Source of the DNA: Nocardioides ferulae
GTDB lineage: Bacteria; Actinomycetota; Actinomycetes; Propionibacteriales; Nocardioidaceae
Length of the DNA stretch: 64,000 bases
Reading direction: 5' to 3'
Assembly (NCBI RefSeq): GCF_003660455.1
Contig: NZ_QZVR01000001.1
Location: 248,001 to 312,000, forward strand
In this document: positions 1 to 8,579 of the stretch, piece by piece
Layout of the letters: each line of letters opens with the position of its first letter
Numbering within the stretch: the stretch's first letter is position 1
Made by a program: the position numbers and the translations under genes
The notes under the pieces: generated by a model
What the model was told of the DNA's origin: nothing
What the model saw: only the letters and a program-made list of their open reading frames with translations
Database searches by the model: none

Positions 1-2
1 GA

Positions 3-797
<795 letters not shown>

Positions 798-807
798 GGA
801 GCCCCCG

Positions 808-1479
808 ATGAGCCGTGACCGGGCAGTGGCTAGGGTCGGATCCATGACCTCGGGTGCCAGCGCTGAGATCCCCGACGGGATGCGTCCCGACGCGCGCGAG
901 ACGTGGCCGAGCCCCGAGCTGATCGAGTCGTGGCTGGGCGACCAGGACGTCGACTTCGAGTTCCGCCCCGGCGAGGACGTCGCGGTCCACGACGACCCCG
1001 AGGCGGTGGCGGCGGCGCGGCGCTTCCGCGACGTGCTCGGCCGGTTCGCCTCGGGGGTCACCGTGGTCACCGCCGTCAGCGGCGGCGAGCCGGTCGGCAT
1101 GACCTGCCAGTCGTTCTCCAGCGTCTCGCTCGACCCGCCGCTGGTGATGTTCATCCCGGCGAAGTCGTCGCGGGCGTGGCCGCTGATCCAGCGGGCCGGC
1201 CGCTTCTGCGTGAACTTCCTCGCCGCCGGGCAGGCCGACCTGTCCAACCAGATGGCCAGCCGCGGCTCCGACAAGTTCGCCGGCGTCTCCTGGAGCCCCA
1301 CCGAGGCCACCGGCTCCCCGCTGCTCGACGGCGTGCTCGGCTATGTCGACTGTGCGGTGCACAACGTCTACGAGGCCGGCGACCACTACGTCGTCATCGG
1401 ACGGGTCCTCGACCTGGCCACCACCGACGTCGAGGACGCCCTGCTGTTCTACCGCGGCAAGTACTCCGCCACGGGCTGA
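808..1479 (+). CDS. hsaB: HsaB, flavin reductase of 3-HSA monooxygenase
   Basis: NAD(P)H:flavin reductase partner of the HsaA hydroxylase, supplying reduced flavin for hydroxylation of 3-HSA. The flavin-reductase domain begins near residue 68 (RFRDVLGRFASGVTVVT) and contains the typical CQSFSSVSLDPPLVMF segment and a final LLFYRGKY. The start at 808 has AGGAG at 797-801, 6 bp upstream, and follows hsaC by 10 bp. An in-frame ATG at 844 is preceded by TAGGGT with a 7-base spacer and could be a leaderless start. Either start leaves an N-terminal extension of about 55-67 residues absent from mycobacterial HsaB (about 187 residues). Confidence 0.9.
   Translation: MSRDRAVARVGSMTSGASAEIPDGMRPDARETWPSPELIESWLGDQDVDFEFRPGEDVAVHDDPEAVAAARRFRDVLGRFASGVTVVTAVSGGEPVGMTCQSFSSVSLDPPLVMFIPAKSSRAWPLIQRAGRFCVNFLAAGQADLSNQMASRGSDKFAGVSWSPTEATGSPLLDGVLGYVDCAVHNVYEAGDHYVVIGRVLDLATTDVEDALLFYRGKYSATG
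831..836 (+). promoter_or_regulatory. Possible internal -10 box for leaderless hsaB transcript
   Basis: TAGGGT lies 7 bases before the in-frame ATG at 844, the geometry of leaderless actinobacterial promoters seen repeatedly in this window. It sits inside the hsaB reading frame if 808 is the start, so it may be an internal promoter or chance. Confidence 0.3.
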
Positions 1480-1490
1480 CCCTCTTCCGC

Positions 1491-1547
1491 CGACCCGTCA
1501 CTGATTCCCGCCATGCTTCGGCGTGTCGAGGAACGATCGACGGGTCG
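1491..1547. repeat. 57-bp palindromic intergenic element, copy 1
   Basis: Begins CGACCCGTC and ends GACGGGTCG, a perfect 9-bp terminal inverted repeat. Inside are a TTCC/GGAA inner pair and a GGCGTGTCGAGGAAC block shared with the other copies (2191-2247, 3308-3364, 4486-4542). It lies between hsaB and the GrpB-like gene. It could act as a terminator for hsaB. Confidence 0.85.
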
Positions 1548-1557
1548 CCGACGCTGC

Positions 1558-1563
1558 TAGCGT
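1558..1563 (+). promoter_or_regulatory. Leaderless -10 box for the GrpB-like gene
   Basis: TAGCGT is followed by a 6-base spacer and then the GTG at 1570, so transcription would begin at or next to the start codon. No Shine-Dalgarno sequence precedes this GTG. Confidence 0.5.
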
Positions 1564-1569
1564 CCGGAC

Positions 1570-2187
1570 GTGCACACCCACCCGATGTGGCGCCTCTTCG
1601 AACCGGTCGACCTGGCCGAAGCCGCGGCCGCACTGCTGGGTCGGCCGAACGTTGCGCCGGTCACGGTCGTGAGGTACGACGAGCACTGGCCGCAGGCGTT
1701 CGCCGAGCTCCAGGCGTTGATCGTCGCCGCCCTCGGCCCGTTGGCGCTGGCGGTCGAGCACGTCGGCTCGACAGCGGTGCCCGGCCTGGCTGCCAAGCCG
1801 GTGATCGATGTCGACCTGACCGTGCCCGACAGCGCCGACGAGTCGGCGTACGTGCCGGCGCTGGAGGCGGCCGGCTTCGAGCTGCGGCGCCGGGAGCCGG
1901 AGTGGGAGGAGCATCGGCTGCTGACGCTGAGGCATCCGCGGGCGAACCTGCATGTCTGGTCACCGGGCGCCCTCGAGCCCCGGCGGCACCAAGTGTTCCG
2001 CGACTGGCTTCGCTCCCATGACGGTGACCGACAGGCCTACGCCGCGCTCAAGGCCGACCTCGGCACTCGAGGCTTCGTCGACGGCAACGACTACAACAAT
2101 CACAAGGCGGAGTTCGTCTACGACGTCTACGAGCGGATCTTCGCGGCCGACCCGGAGCACGAGCACACCCCGCACCCCCGCCCCTGA
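1570..2187 (+). CDS. GrpB/UPF0157 family nucleotidyltransferase-fold protein
   Basis: A 205-residue protein of the GrpB (UPF0157) family. The family hallmark EHVGSTAVPGLAAKPVIDVD is visible near residue 60-80 and corresponds to the nucleotidyltransferase-superfamily GS...D-h-D active-site region. The C-terminal half carries RDWLRSHDGDRQAYAALK and ends in NNHKAEFV, also typical. The biochemical role of the family is unsettled. The gene is monocistronic, flanked by two 57-bp palindromic elements, with a GTG start behind a leaderless -10 box. No link to steroid catabolism is evident. Confidence 0.85.
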   Translation: MHTHPMWRLFEPVDLAEAAAALLGRPNVAPVTVVRYDEHWPQAFAELQALIVAALGPLALAVEHVGSTAVPGLAAKPVIDVDLTVPDSADESAYVPALEAAGFELRRREPEWEEHRLLTLRHPRANLHVWSPGALEPRRHQVFRDWLRSHDGDRQAYAALKADLGTRGFVDGNDYNNHKAEFVYDVYERIFAADPEHEHTPHPRP

Positions 2188-2190
2188 CGC

Positions 2191-2247
2191 CGACCCGTCA
2201 CTGGTTCACGCCATTTCGCGGCGTGTCGAGGAACGCCTGACGGGTCG
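2191..2247. repeat. 57-bp palindromic intergenic element, copy 2
   Basis: Same length, termini (CGACCCGTCA to TGACGGGTCG, 10-bp perfect inverted repeat) and orientation as the copy at 1491-1547, with the same GGCGTGTCGAGGAACG block. It starts 3 bp after the stop codon of the GrpB-like gene. Confidence 0.85.
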
Positions 2248-2304
2248 ACGCGGCCCCTGTGGATGAGCAGCCGCCATTCCGCCAGGGCTGGGCATCCTCC
2301 CGGC

Positions 2305-3306
2305 ATGGCCCTGTCCCTGTTCTGGCTCGGCGAGCTGCCCGCGCCGCCCGACGCGCACCCCAACCTGCCGTTCGACCGGCCGTTCTCCCTGGCTCAGGCA
2401 CGCGCCACAGGGGTGACCAGCAACCAGCTCACCCGCCTGGTGCGCTCCGGCCTGCTGCGGCGCGTCATCCCGGGTGTCTACGTCGACTCGGCGGTTCCCG
2501 ACACGCACCGGGTCCGGGCGCAGGCGGTCTCGCTGGTGGTCCCGCCGGGCGCGATCATCGTCGACGAGTCGGCCGCGTGGATCCACGGCATCGACGTCGA
2601 CCCGCCGTGGAGTCGGGTCGTGGCACCTCGGGTCCAGGTGTTCCAGCAGCCCGGTGGCACCCGCATCCGCAAGGCTGCCTGCGGGGGAGGTGAGCGGACG
2701 CTGCTGCCGTCGGATGTCTGCGTGGTCGAGGGGGCCAGGGTGCTGACGCCACTGCGCCTGGCCTGCGACCTCGGCCGGCTGCGCCAGCGCGATCCGGCGA
2801 TGGCTGCCATCGACGCCTTGCTGCGCGCCTCGATACGGGGATCGCTGCCTTGGGCGTCGTTCACCCACGAGGAGTTGAGCGCCGCGCTGCCACGGTTCCG
2901 GGGCATGCGCGGAGTGGTCCAGTTGCGCGACCTGGTGCCGCGAGCCGATCCCCGGGCCGAGTCGCCGCGCGAGTCGGTGGTCCGCATCCGTTGCCAGGAC
3001 GGCGGGCTTCCGGCGCTCGAGCCCCAGGTCGAGGTGCTGCGCGGCCGCGTCCACGGCGAGGGCACCGCGTATCTGGATCTTGCCAACAGACAGCTGATGT
3101 TCGGCGTCGAGTACAACGGTGACGAGTTCCACGGTGCCGAGCAGCAAGAAGACGACCGGCGTCGGCTCGGCTGGTTGACCGATCAGGGGTGGGGCATCGT
3201 CGTGCTCGATGCCCGGCACGTCACCACGGACCGGGACGGGACGGCCGCGGTCGTGCGCGACGCCCTGACCCGGCACCTGCGCGGTGAGCGAGGGCCGTTT
3301 CTCTGA
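2305..3306 (+). CDS. AbiEi-like HTH protein with C-terminal DUF559-like nuclease fold
   Basis: The N-terminal segment (FSLAQARATGVTSNQLTRLVRSGLLRRV, split by normal loop residues) matches the winged-helix of AbiEi-type antitoxin-domain proteins. The C-terminal 80 residues (YLDLANRQLMFGVEYNG then DDRRRLGWLTDQGWGIVVLD) resemble the DUF559/Vsr-like PD-(D/E)XK fold, with the acidic residues in YLDLA and VEYNG. No AbiEii partner toxin is adjacent, so it is solitary. I chose ATG 2305; an in-frame ATG at 2263 would add 14 residues and lacks a ribosome site. Function is unknown; regulator or solitary nuclease are both possible. Confidence 0.75.
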   Translation: MALSLFWLGELPAPPDAHPNLPFDRPFSLAQARATGVTSNQLTRLVRSGLLRRVIPGVYVDSAVPDTHRVRAQAVSLVVPPGAIIVDESAAWIHGIDVDPPWSRVVAPRVQVFQQPGGTRIRKAACGGGERTLLPSDVCVVEGARVLTPLRLACDLGRLRQRDPAMAAIDALLRASIRGSLPWASFTHEELSAALPRFRGMRGVVQLRDLVPRADPRAESPRESVVRIRCQDGGLPALEPQVEVLRGRVHGEGTAYLDLANRQLMFGVEYNGDEFHGAEQQEDDRRRLGWLTDQGWGIVVLDARHVTTDRDGTAAVVRDALTRHLRGERGPFL

Positions 3307-3307
3307 T

Positions 3308-3364
3308 CGACCCGTCGATCGTTCACCGACCCGCCGTGGATCGGCGGGAATCTGTGACGGATCG
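3308..3364. repeat. 57-bp palindromic intergenic element, copy 3 (inverted)
   Basis: Occupies almost exactly the gap between two convergent genes ending at 3306 and 3367. Read on the minus strand it aligns with the other copies (CGATCCGTCA start, ATTCCCGCC inner block, GACGGGTCG end). One base in the terminal repeat differs (GACGGATCG on the plus strand). The position fits a bidirectional terminator. Confidence 0.8.
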
Positions 3365-3366
3365 GC

Positions 3367-4437
3367 TCAGAACGCGTAGCGCACTCGGCAGCCCGGCAGG
3401 GTGGTCTCGATCATCTCCGTCAGCTGGCGCACCCACACCGCCTTCCAGGAGGCGCGGTAGCGGACGTTCTCCTGGCCGCTCTGGCTGCGCTTGGCCTCCT
3501 GCAGGTCGGGGCGCCACAGCAGCTCCTCGGCGCGGGGGTGCCACCCGAGGTTCACCTCGTGCAACCCGGCGTTGTGGGTGAGGAAGATGACCTCGCAAGC
3601 GAGTTGGGCGCGTGCGGCCGGGCCGACACCGTCGGCGACTTGCTCGAGCAGCTCGGCCCACTCGGCCCGCCAGCCCTCGTGGGCGATGACGGGCGAGAAG
3701 TTGAGGTGCACCTCGTAGCCCGCGGCCACGAAGTCGTCGATCGCTGCGATGCGCTCGGCGATCGGTGTGGTGCGCAGGTCGAGACGCTTTGCCATGCCCT
3801 CTGGCATCAGCGAGAACCGCACCCGGGTGCCGCCCCGCGGCTCCCACGTGAGCAGATCGCGGTTGACGAACTTGGTCGCGAAGCTGGCCTTGGCGCCCGG
3901 CAGCCGCCCGAACAGGTCGACCAGTTCGCGCACGTTGTCGCAGACCAGTGCGTCGACCGAGCAGTCGCCGTTCTCGCCGATGTCGTAGACCCAGTCGACG
4001 GGGTCGACCTGGTTCGGCTTCGGCTTCATGCCCTGCCGACCGACGTGGCGCTCGAGGTAGCCGAGGATGCGCTCGATGTTGACGAAGGTCGTGATCGGGT
4101 TGGCGTAGCCCTTTCGGCGCGGCACGTAGCAGTAGGCGCAGGCCATCGCGCAGCCGTTGGACGTCGAGGGCGCGATGAAGTCGGCAGAGCGGCCGTTGGG
4201 TCGTGCGGTGAGGCTCTTCTTCACCCCCAGCACCAGCACGCTGCGCTTGTTGCGCACCCAGTCGTCGACGGCGCCGGCGTTGCCGTAGAGCCCCGGCACC
4301 GTCTGGTGGCTGGGCACCTCGATGCGCTCCGCGTCGGGGAAGCGGGCCAGGATCTCGGCGCCACGGGGGTACGCCGCGACGTCCGGCTCGTGGTAGATCG
4401 TCGACACGTCGAGCATCCGCTCGGCAGGGGTGCGCAC
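3367..4437 (-). CDS. Spore photoproduct lyase family radical SAM protein
   Basis: A 356-residue radical SAM protein with the CxxxCxxC cluster motif NGCAMACAYCYVPRR that typifies the SplB-like family in actinobacteria. Later blocks GENGDCSVDALVCDNV and VRFSLMPEGMAKRLDLRT fit the same family. SplB repairs the spore photoproduct thymine dimer, but family members in non-endospore-formers have no proven substrate. The GTG at 4437 is chosen because TAGGTT lies 7 bases upstream, a leaderless arrangement; an upstream GTG at 4479 would add 14 residues. Transcribed divergently from the ABC transporter operon. Confidence 0.82.
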   Translation of the reverse strand: MRTPAERMLDVSTIYHEPDVAAYPRGAEILARFPDAERIEVPSHQTVPGLYGNAGAVDDWVRNKRSVLVLGVKKSLTARPNGRSADFIAPSTSNGCAMACAYCYVPRRKGYANPITTFVNIERILGYLERHVGRQGMKPKPNQVDPVDWVYDIGENGDCSVDALVCDNVRELVDLFGRLPGAKASFATKFVNRDLLTWEPRGGTRVRFSLMPEGMAKRLDLRTTPIAERIAAIDDFVAAGYEVHLNFSPVIAHEGWRAEWAELLEQVADGVGPAARAQLACEVIFLTHNAGLHEVNLGWHPRAEELLWRPDLQEAKRSQSGQENVRYRASWKAVWVRQLTEMIETTLPGCRVRYAF

Positions 4438-4444
4438 GTGCTCG

Positions 4445-4450
4445 AACCTA
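4445..4450 (-). promoter_or_regulatory. Leaderless -10 box for the SPL-like gene
   Basis: On the minus strand TAGGTT is followed by 7 bases and then GTG at 4437. This supports the internal start over the GTG at 4479. Confidence 0.5.
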
Positions 4451-4485
4451 CGGGCGGGCGCCGACACCGCCGCCGCCACGGGCGG

Positions 4486-4542
4486 CGACCCGTCAAGCGT
4501 TCCGCGACACGCCGCACAAACACGGGAATGAGTGACGGGTCG
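4486..4542. repeat. 57-bp palindromic intergenic element, copy 4 (inverted)
   Basis: Perfect 10-bp terminal inverted repeat (CGACCCGTCA/TGACGGGTCG). The reverse complement shares CGGCGTGTCG-GGAACG with copies 1 and 2. This copy lies between divergent genes, upstream of both starts, so a pure terminator role does not explain it. Confidence 0.85.
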
Positions 4543-4561
4543 GCGAGAGACACCGGCCCGC

Positions 4562-4567
4562 TAGGTT
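4562..4567 (+). promoter_or_regulatory. Leaderless -10 box for the ABC operon
   Basis: TAGGTT, 6-base spacer, then GTG at 4574, the first gene of a four-gene ABC transporter operon. Confidence 0.55.
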
Positions 4568-4573
4568 GAACTC

Positions 4574-5524
4574 GTGCACGTCATCGAGACCGCGGGGCTG
4601 ACCAAGCGGTACCCCCGGGTCACGGCGCTCGACGCGCTCGACCTCGCCGTCGGTGACGGGATCACCGGGCTGGTCGGCGCCAACGGGGCCGGCAAGTCCA
4701 CGCTGATCAAGGTGCTGCTCGGGCTGGTGCCGGCCACCCACGGCACCGCCCGGGTGCTGGGCCACGACGTCGCCACCGACGGCGCCGCGGTGCGCTCCCT
4801 GGTCGGCTACATGCCCGAGCACGACTGCCTCCCGCCCGACGTGTCCGCCAGCGACCTGGTCGTGCACATGGGCCAGATGTCCGGCCTGCCGTACGCCGCG
4901 GCGCGCGAGCGGGCGGCCGACGTGCTGCGCCACGTCGGGCTGGCCGAGGAGCGCTACCGCCCGATCGGGGGCTACTCCACCGGCATGAAGCAGCGCGCCA
5001 AACTCGCCCAGGCGCTCGTGCACGACCCGCGGCTGGTGCTGCTCGACGAGCCCACCAACGGCCTCGACCCGGCCGCCCGCGACGACATGCTCGCGCTGGT
5101 TCGCCGGATCGGCACCGACTTCGGCATCGCGGTACTGGTCAGCTCCCACCTGCTCGGCGAGCTGGAGCGGGTCAGCGACCACGTCGTCGTCCTCGACGGC
5201 GGCCGCCTGCTGCGCTCCTCGGCCACCACCGACTTCCTGCACGCCACCGGCAGCCTGCTGGTCGAGGTGCAGGGTCCCGCCGGCTCCGACCGTCGGCTGG
5301 GCCAGGCCCTGGTCGACGCCGGGCTGCCCGCGCGCCCCGCCGAGGGGCACCTGGTCGAGGTGCCGGTGGCCGGCGACGACGCCGCCCGCGACGCGGTGCG
5401 CGACCGGATCCGCGACACCGTCGTCGACCTGGGTCTGGGACTGGTGCGGCTGCAGGAGCGGCACCACCGCATCGAGGACGTCTTCCGTGACGGAGGTGCC
5501 GGCCGTGTCGACCAGTCCGCCTGA
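4574..5524 (+). CDS. ABC transporter ATP-binding protein 1
   Basis: A 316-residue ATPase of the ABC-2 exporter type. Walker A is GANGAGKSTLIK near residue 40, the signature is the unusual YSTGMKQRAKLAQ, and Walker B is LVLLDEPTNGLDP, followed by the switch His in SSHLLGELE. A C-terminal domain of about 100 residues follows. It is the first gene of an operon ATPase-permease-ATPase-permease with 20, 4 and 4 bp overlaps. The substrate is unknown; the layout suggests two ATPase/permease pairs assembling into one or two exporters. Confidence 0.88.
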   Translation: MHVIETAGLTKRYPRVTALDALDLAVGDGITGLVGANGAGKSTLIKVLLGLVPATHGTARVLGHDVATDGAAVRSLVGYMPEHDCLPPDVSASDLVVHMGQMSGLPYAAARERAADVLRHVGLAEERYRPIGGYSTGMKQRAKLAQALVHDPRLVLLDEPTNGLDPAARDDMLALVRRIGTDFGIAVLVSSHLLGELERVSDHVVVLDGGRLLRSSATTDFLHATGSLLVEVQGPAGSDRRLGQALVDAGLPARPAEGHLVEVPVAGDDAARDAVRDRIRDTVVDLGLGLVRLQERHHRIEDVFRDGGAGRVDQSA

Positions 5525-6422
5525 GCCCGCGGCCGTCGCGCCGTCGGCGGTCATCCACGACCTCGGCTACCGCCCCTACGAGGGCCCCCGGCTGGGCGCG
5601 GGCGCGGTCTCGTGGGCGTTCTTCGTCACCGGGCTGCGGCACTGCTTCGGCCTGGGCCGTTCGGGTCGCTCCAAGGTGCTGCCGATGATCCTGCTGGCGC
5701 TGATGCTGCTGCCGGCGCTGATCCTGGTCGGTGTGCTGGTGCAGGCCAAGGACCTGCTGGGGCTGGACGAGCAGATCGTCGCCTACTCGACCTACCCGAT
5801 GACCACCCAGCTGCTGATCTCTGTGTTCGTGGCCGCCCAGGCGCCGGCGCTGATCTCGCGCGACCTGCGGTTCCGCACGATCACCCTCTACCTCGCCCGC
5901 CCGCTGCGCCGCACCACCTACGTGCTGGTCCGGGTCGCCTCGCTGACCGCGGCGACGTTCGTGCTGATCGGTGCCCCGCTGCTGCTGATGTACCTCGGGG
6001 GGCTGCTCGCCGAGCTGCCCGCCGGCCGCGAGACCGGCCGGTTCCTCGGCGCCGCGGTGGGCGCGCTGCTCCTCGCCGCCTGTCTGGCCGGCCTCTCCGC
6101 GCTCACCGCCGCGCTGACCGTGCGCCGCGGCCTGGCCGTGGCCGCGGTGATCGTGGTGCTGCTGGTGAGCTACACCGTGGTCGCCACGATCCAGGGGATC
6201 GCCTGGGACTCCGGTCACGACACCGTCGGCGAGGTCGCCGGACTGTTCTCGCCCTACACGCTGGTCAACGGGGTGCAGGTGTTCCTCTTCGACGCCCCGG
6301 AGGCGACCCCCACGCCGCCGACCGGCACCGCCATGGGCCTGCTCTACCTGGGCACGGTCGCGGTGCTCGTGCTCGGCTCGATGGCCGCGATGCTGGGCCG
6401 CTACCGGACGGTGACCTCGTGA
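5505..6422 (+). CDS. ABC-2 type permease 1
   Basis: About 305 residues with roughly six hydrophobic segments (for example MILLALMLLPALILVGVLV and VAAVIVVLLVSYTVVATI) and a cytoplasmic N-terminus carrying the motif DLGYRPYEGPRLG common in these permeases. GTG 5505 is preferred because GGAGG at 492-496 of the same kilobase lies 8 bp upstream; GTG 5487 is an alternative. It overlaps the upstream ATPase by 20 bp and the next ATPase by 4 bp (GTGA). Confidence 0.83.
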   Translation: MSTSPPEPAAVAPSAVIHDLGYRPYEGPRLGAGAVSWAFFVTGLRHCFGLGRSGRSKVLPMILLALMLLPALILVGVLVQAKDLLGLDEQIVAYSTYPMTTQLLISVFVAAQAPALISRDLRFRTITLYLARPLRRTTYVLVRVASLTAATFVLIGAPLLLMYLGGLLAELPAGRETGRFLGAAVGALLLAACLAGLSALTAALTVRRGLAVAAVIVVLLVSYTVVATIQGIAWDSGHDTVGEVAGLFSPYTLVNGVQVFLFDAPEATPTPPTGTAMGLLYLGTVAVLVLGSMAAMLGRYRTVTS

Positions 6423-7333
6423 GCACGATCCGTCTCGACCACGTCTCCCGGTGGTACCGCAACGTCGTCGCGGTCAACGACGTCTCGATGACGCTCGGCC
6501 CGGGCGTGACCGGCCTGCTCGGACCCAACGGCGCCGGCAAGTCGACGCTGATCGCGATGATGTCGGGCTTCCTGGCTCCCTCCGCGGGCACCGTCACCCT
6601 CGACGGCGACCCGCTGTGGCGCAACCAGGAGATCTACCGCAAGGTCGGGCTGGTGCCCGAGCGCGAGGCGCTGTTCGACTACCTCACCGGGCTGCGCTTC
6701 GTGCTGGTCAACGCCGAGCTCCAGGGCCTGCCCGATCCCGGAGCAGCCGCGCAGCGGGCGATCGCGATGGTCGAGATGGCCGACGCCCAGGACCGGGCGA
6801 TCGCGACCTACTCCAAGGGCATGCGGCAGCGGATCAAGATGGCCGCCTCGCTCGTGCACGACCCGTCGGTGCTGCTGCTCGACGAGCCGTTCAACGGCAT
6901 GGACCCACGCCAGCGGATGCACCTGATGCAGCTGCTGCGCACGATGGGCGCCGAGGGTCGCACCGTGCTGTTCAGCTCCCACATCCTCGAGGAGGTCGAG
7001 CAGGTGGCCCGCCAGGTCGAGGTGATGGTCGCCGGCCGGCACGCTGCGTCCGGTGACTTCGGGGCGATCCGTCGGCTGATGACCGACCGCCCCAACCGCT
7101 TCGTGCTGCGCAGCGCCGACGACCGGAAGCTGGCCGGCGTCCTGCTCACCGACCCGTCCGTACGCGGCGTACGCCTGCGCGCCGAGGGCGGCATCGAGCT
7201 CGAGGCCTCCGACTTCGGCCGCTTCAGCGAGGTGCTGCCCCGGCTGGCCCGCGACCACGGCGTCCGGCTGCTGGAGGTCTCACCGACCGACGAGTCGCTG
7301 GAGTCGGTCTTCTCCTACCTGGTGGCCCGATGA
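6419..7333 (+). CDS. ABC transporter ATP-binding protein 2
   Basis: A 304-residue ATPase with Walker A GPNGAGKSTLIAMM, a YSKGMRQRIKMAA signature, Walker B VLLLDEPFNGMDP and switch His in SSHILEEVE. The start GTG overlaps the stop of the preceding permease (GTGA), and its own stop overlaps the next ATG (ATGA), so translation is likely coupled. It is clearly a paralogue of the first ATPase of the operon. Confidence 0.88.
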   Translation: MSTIRLDHVSRWYRNVVAVNDVSMTLGPGVTGLLGPNGAGKSTLIAMMSGFLAPSAGTVTLDGDPLWRNQEIYRKVGLVPEREALFDYLTGLRFVLVNAELQGLPDPGAAAQRAIAMVEMADAQDRAIATYSKGMRQRIKMAASLVHDPSVLLLDEPFNGMDPRQRMHLMQLLRTMGAEGRTVLFSSHILEEVEQVARQVEVMVAGRHAASGDFGAIRRLMTDRPNRFVLRSADDRKLAGVLLTDPSVRGVRLRAEGGIELEASDFGRFSEVLPRLARDHGVRLLEVSPTDESLESVFSYLVAR

Positions 7334-8067
7334 GCACGTCCACGAGGCCGGGGCTGTCGCCGACGATCGTCGAGCTCGGCGTCCGCAGCGTCTTCGGCCG
7401 CCGCCGCGGCGTCCTGCTCTTCGTGCTCCCGCTGGTGCTCGTCGGACTCGCGATCCTGGTGCGCGCCCTGGTCGGCGTCGACGAGGACGCCGCCGAGGGC
7501 ACGCTCTACGGACTGGGCCTGGTGGTCGTGGTGCCGCTGGTCTCGCTGCTCGGCACCACCGGCGTGCTGGCCCCCGAGATCGACGACGGATCGATCGCCT
7601 ACCTGCTGTCCAAACCGATCTCGCGGCACACGATCGTGCTCAGCAAGCTGACGGTCGCCACCGGCGCCTCGGTCGTGTTCGGCACGCTCCCGATGCTGCT
7701 CGCCGGCTTCGTGCTGATGCCGGGCGACCCGCGGTTCGTGCTCGGCTTCGCCCTGGCCGCGCTGCTCGCGGGCGTGACCTACTGCGTGGTGTTCGCGCTC
7801 GCCTCGATGCTCAACCGGCACGCCGTGGTGATCGGGCTGATCTACGTGCTGGTCTGGGAGGGTCTGCTCGGCGGGCTGCTCTCCGGCGTGCGCTGGCTCA
7901 GCGTCACCCAGTGGGCCGCCGCCGTGGGCGGCCGGATCGTCGACCCCGACGCCACCCAGGACCTCAGCCTCGGCTACGCCCTCGTGGCGACCGTCGTGGT
8001 GCTGGTCGGCGGCACCTGGTGGGCCGGCCGCCGGCTGCGGTCGTTCAACATCGCCGGCGAGGAGTGA
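7330..8067 (+). CDS. ABC-2 type permease 2
   Basis: A 245-residue membrane protein with about six hydrophobic segments. DDGSIAYLLSKPISRHTIVLSKL between the second and third segments is the conserved cytoplasmic loop of ABC-2 permeases. Last gene of the four-gene transporter operon; start ATG overlaps the upstream stop by 4 bp. Substrate unknown. Confidence 0.85.
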   Translation: MSTSTRPGLSPTIVELGVRSVFGRRRGVLLFVLPLVLVGLAILVRALVGVDEDAAEGTLYGLGLVVVVPLVSLLGTTGVLAPEIDDGSIAYLLSKPISRHTIVLSKLTVATGASVVFGTLPMLLAGFVLMPGDPRFVLGFALAALLAGVTYCVVFALASMLNRHAVVIGLIYVLVWEGLLGGLLSGVRWLSVTQWAAAVGGRIVDPDATQDLSLGYALVATVVVLVGGTWWAGRRLRSFNIAGEE

Positions 8068-8140
8068 CCGGCCGGATCGTGCCCGATCCGTGACCATGAC
8101 CGGCCTACCCGGATCGGCGTCGGCTGTGGAGACTTCCAGC

Positions 8141-8554
8141 ATGCGACCACTCGGCAGCGGGCTGCGACACCTTCCCACCGGGCTGGCGCTGACCGCCCTC
8201 GGGCTCACCGGGTGCAGCGCCGAGGTGGTCGAGTCCGGTGAGGTGGCCGTCCTGGTCGGTGAGCGCAGCGGCGACGGCATGGACGCGCTGCTGTCCGGTC
8301 GCCTGGCGGTCGTCGAGGGATGCCTCGGTGTCACCACGACCGAGGACGAGACCGGCACCGTGGTGGTCTGGCCGCACGGCACCGACGTCGTCGACGACGA
8401 CCCGCTCACGATCGCGGTGCCCGGCGAGGACGACTATGCGCTCGGCGAGGAGATCCAGGTCGGCGGCGGCGGGGCCGACGGCCCAGACGTCGGCGGAGTC
8501 GACATCGAGCAGGAGTGTGGGGTCGACACGGCCTGGCTGGCCAACTCGGAGTGA
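8141..8554 (+). CDS. Small putative lipoprotein
   Basis: A 137-residue protein with a short signal peptide and lipobox LTALGLTGCS, so Cys near residue 27 would be lipidated. The mature part is acidic and has no domain I recognise; it contains two further Cys residues (EGCLGV and QECGVD) that could pair. I chose ATG 8141 because the longer frame from 8090 would put 17 extra residues before the signal peptide. It stands alone, ending 25 bp from the convergent fadE33 stop. Confidence 0.65.
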   Translation: MRPLGSGLRHLPTGLALTALGLTGCSAEVVESGEVAVLVGERSGDGMDALLSGRLAVVEGCLGVTTTEDETGTVVVWPHGTDVVDDDPLTIAVPGEDDYALGEEIQVGGGGADGPDVGGVDIEQECGVDTAWLANSE

Positions 8555-8579
8555 CGTCGCCGGCGGTGCCGCCTCGGGC

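Noticed and set aside
7150..7160. Further copy of the 57-bp element (ACCGACCCGTCC)
   Set aside because: It lies inside the ABC ATPase coding frame and lacks the right terminal arm and inner block.
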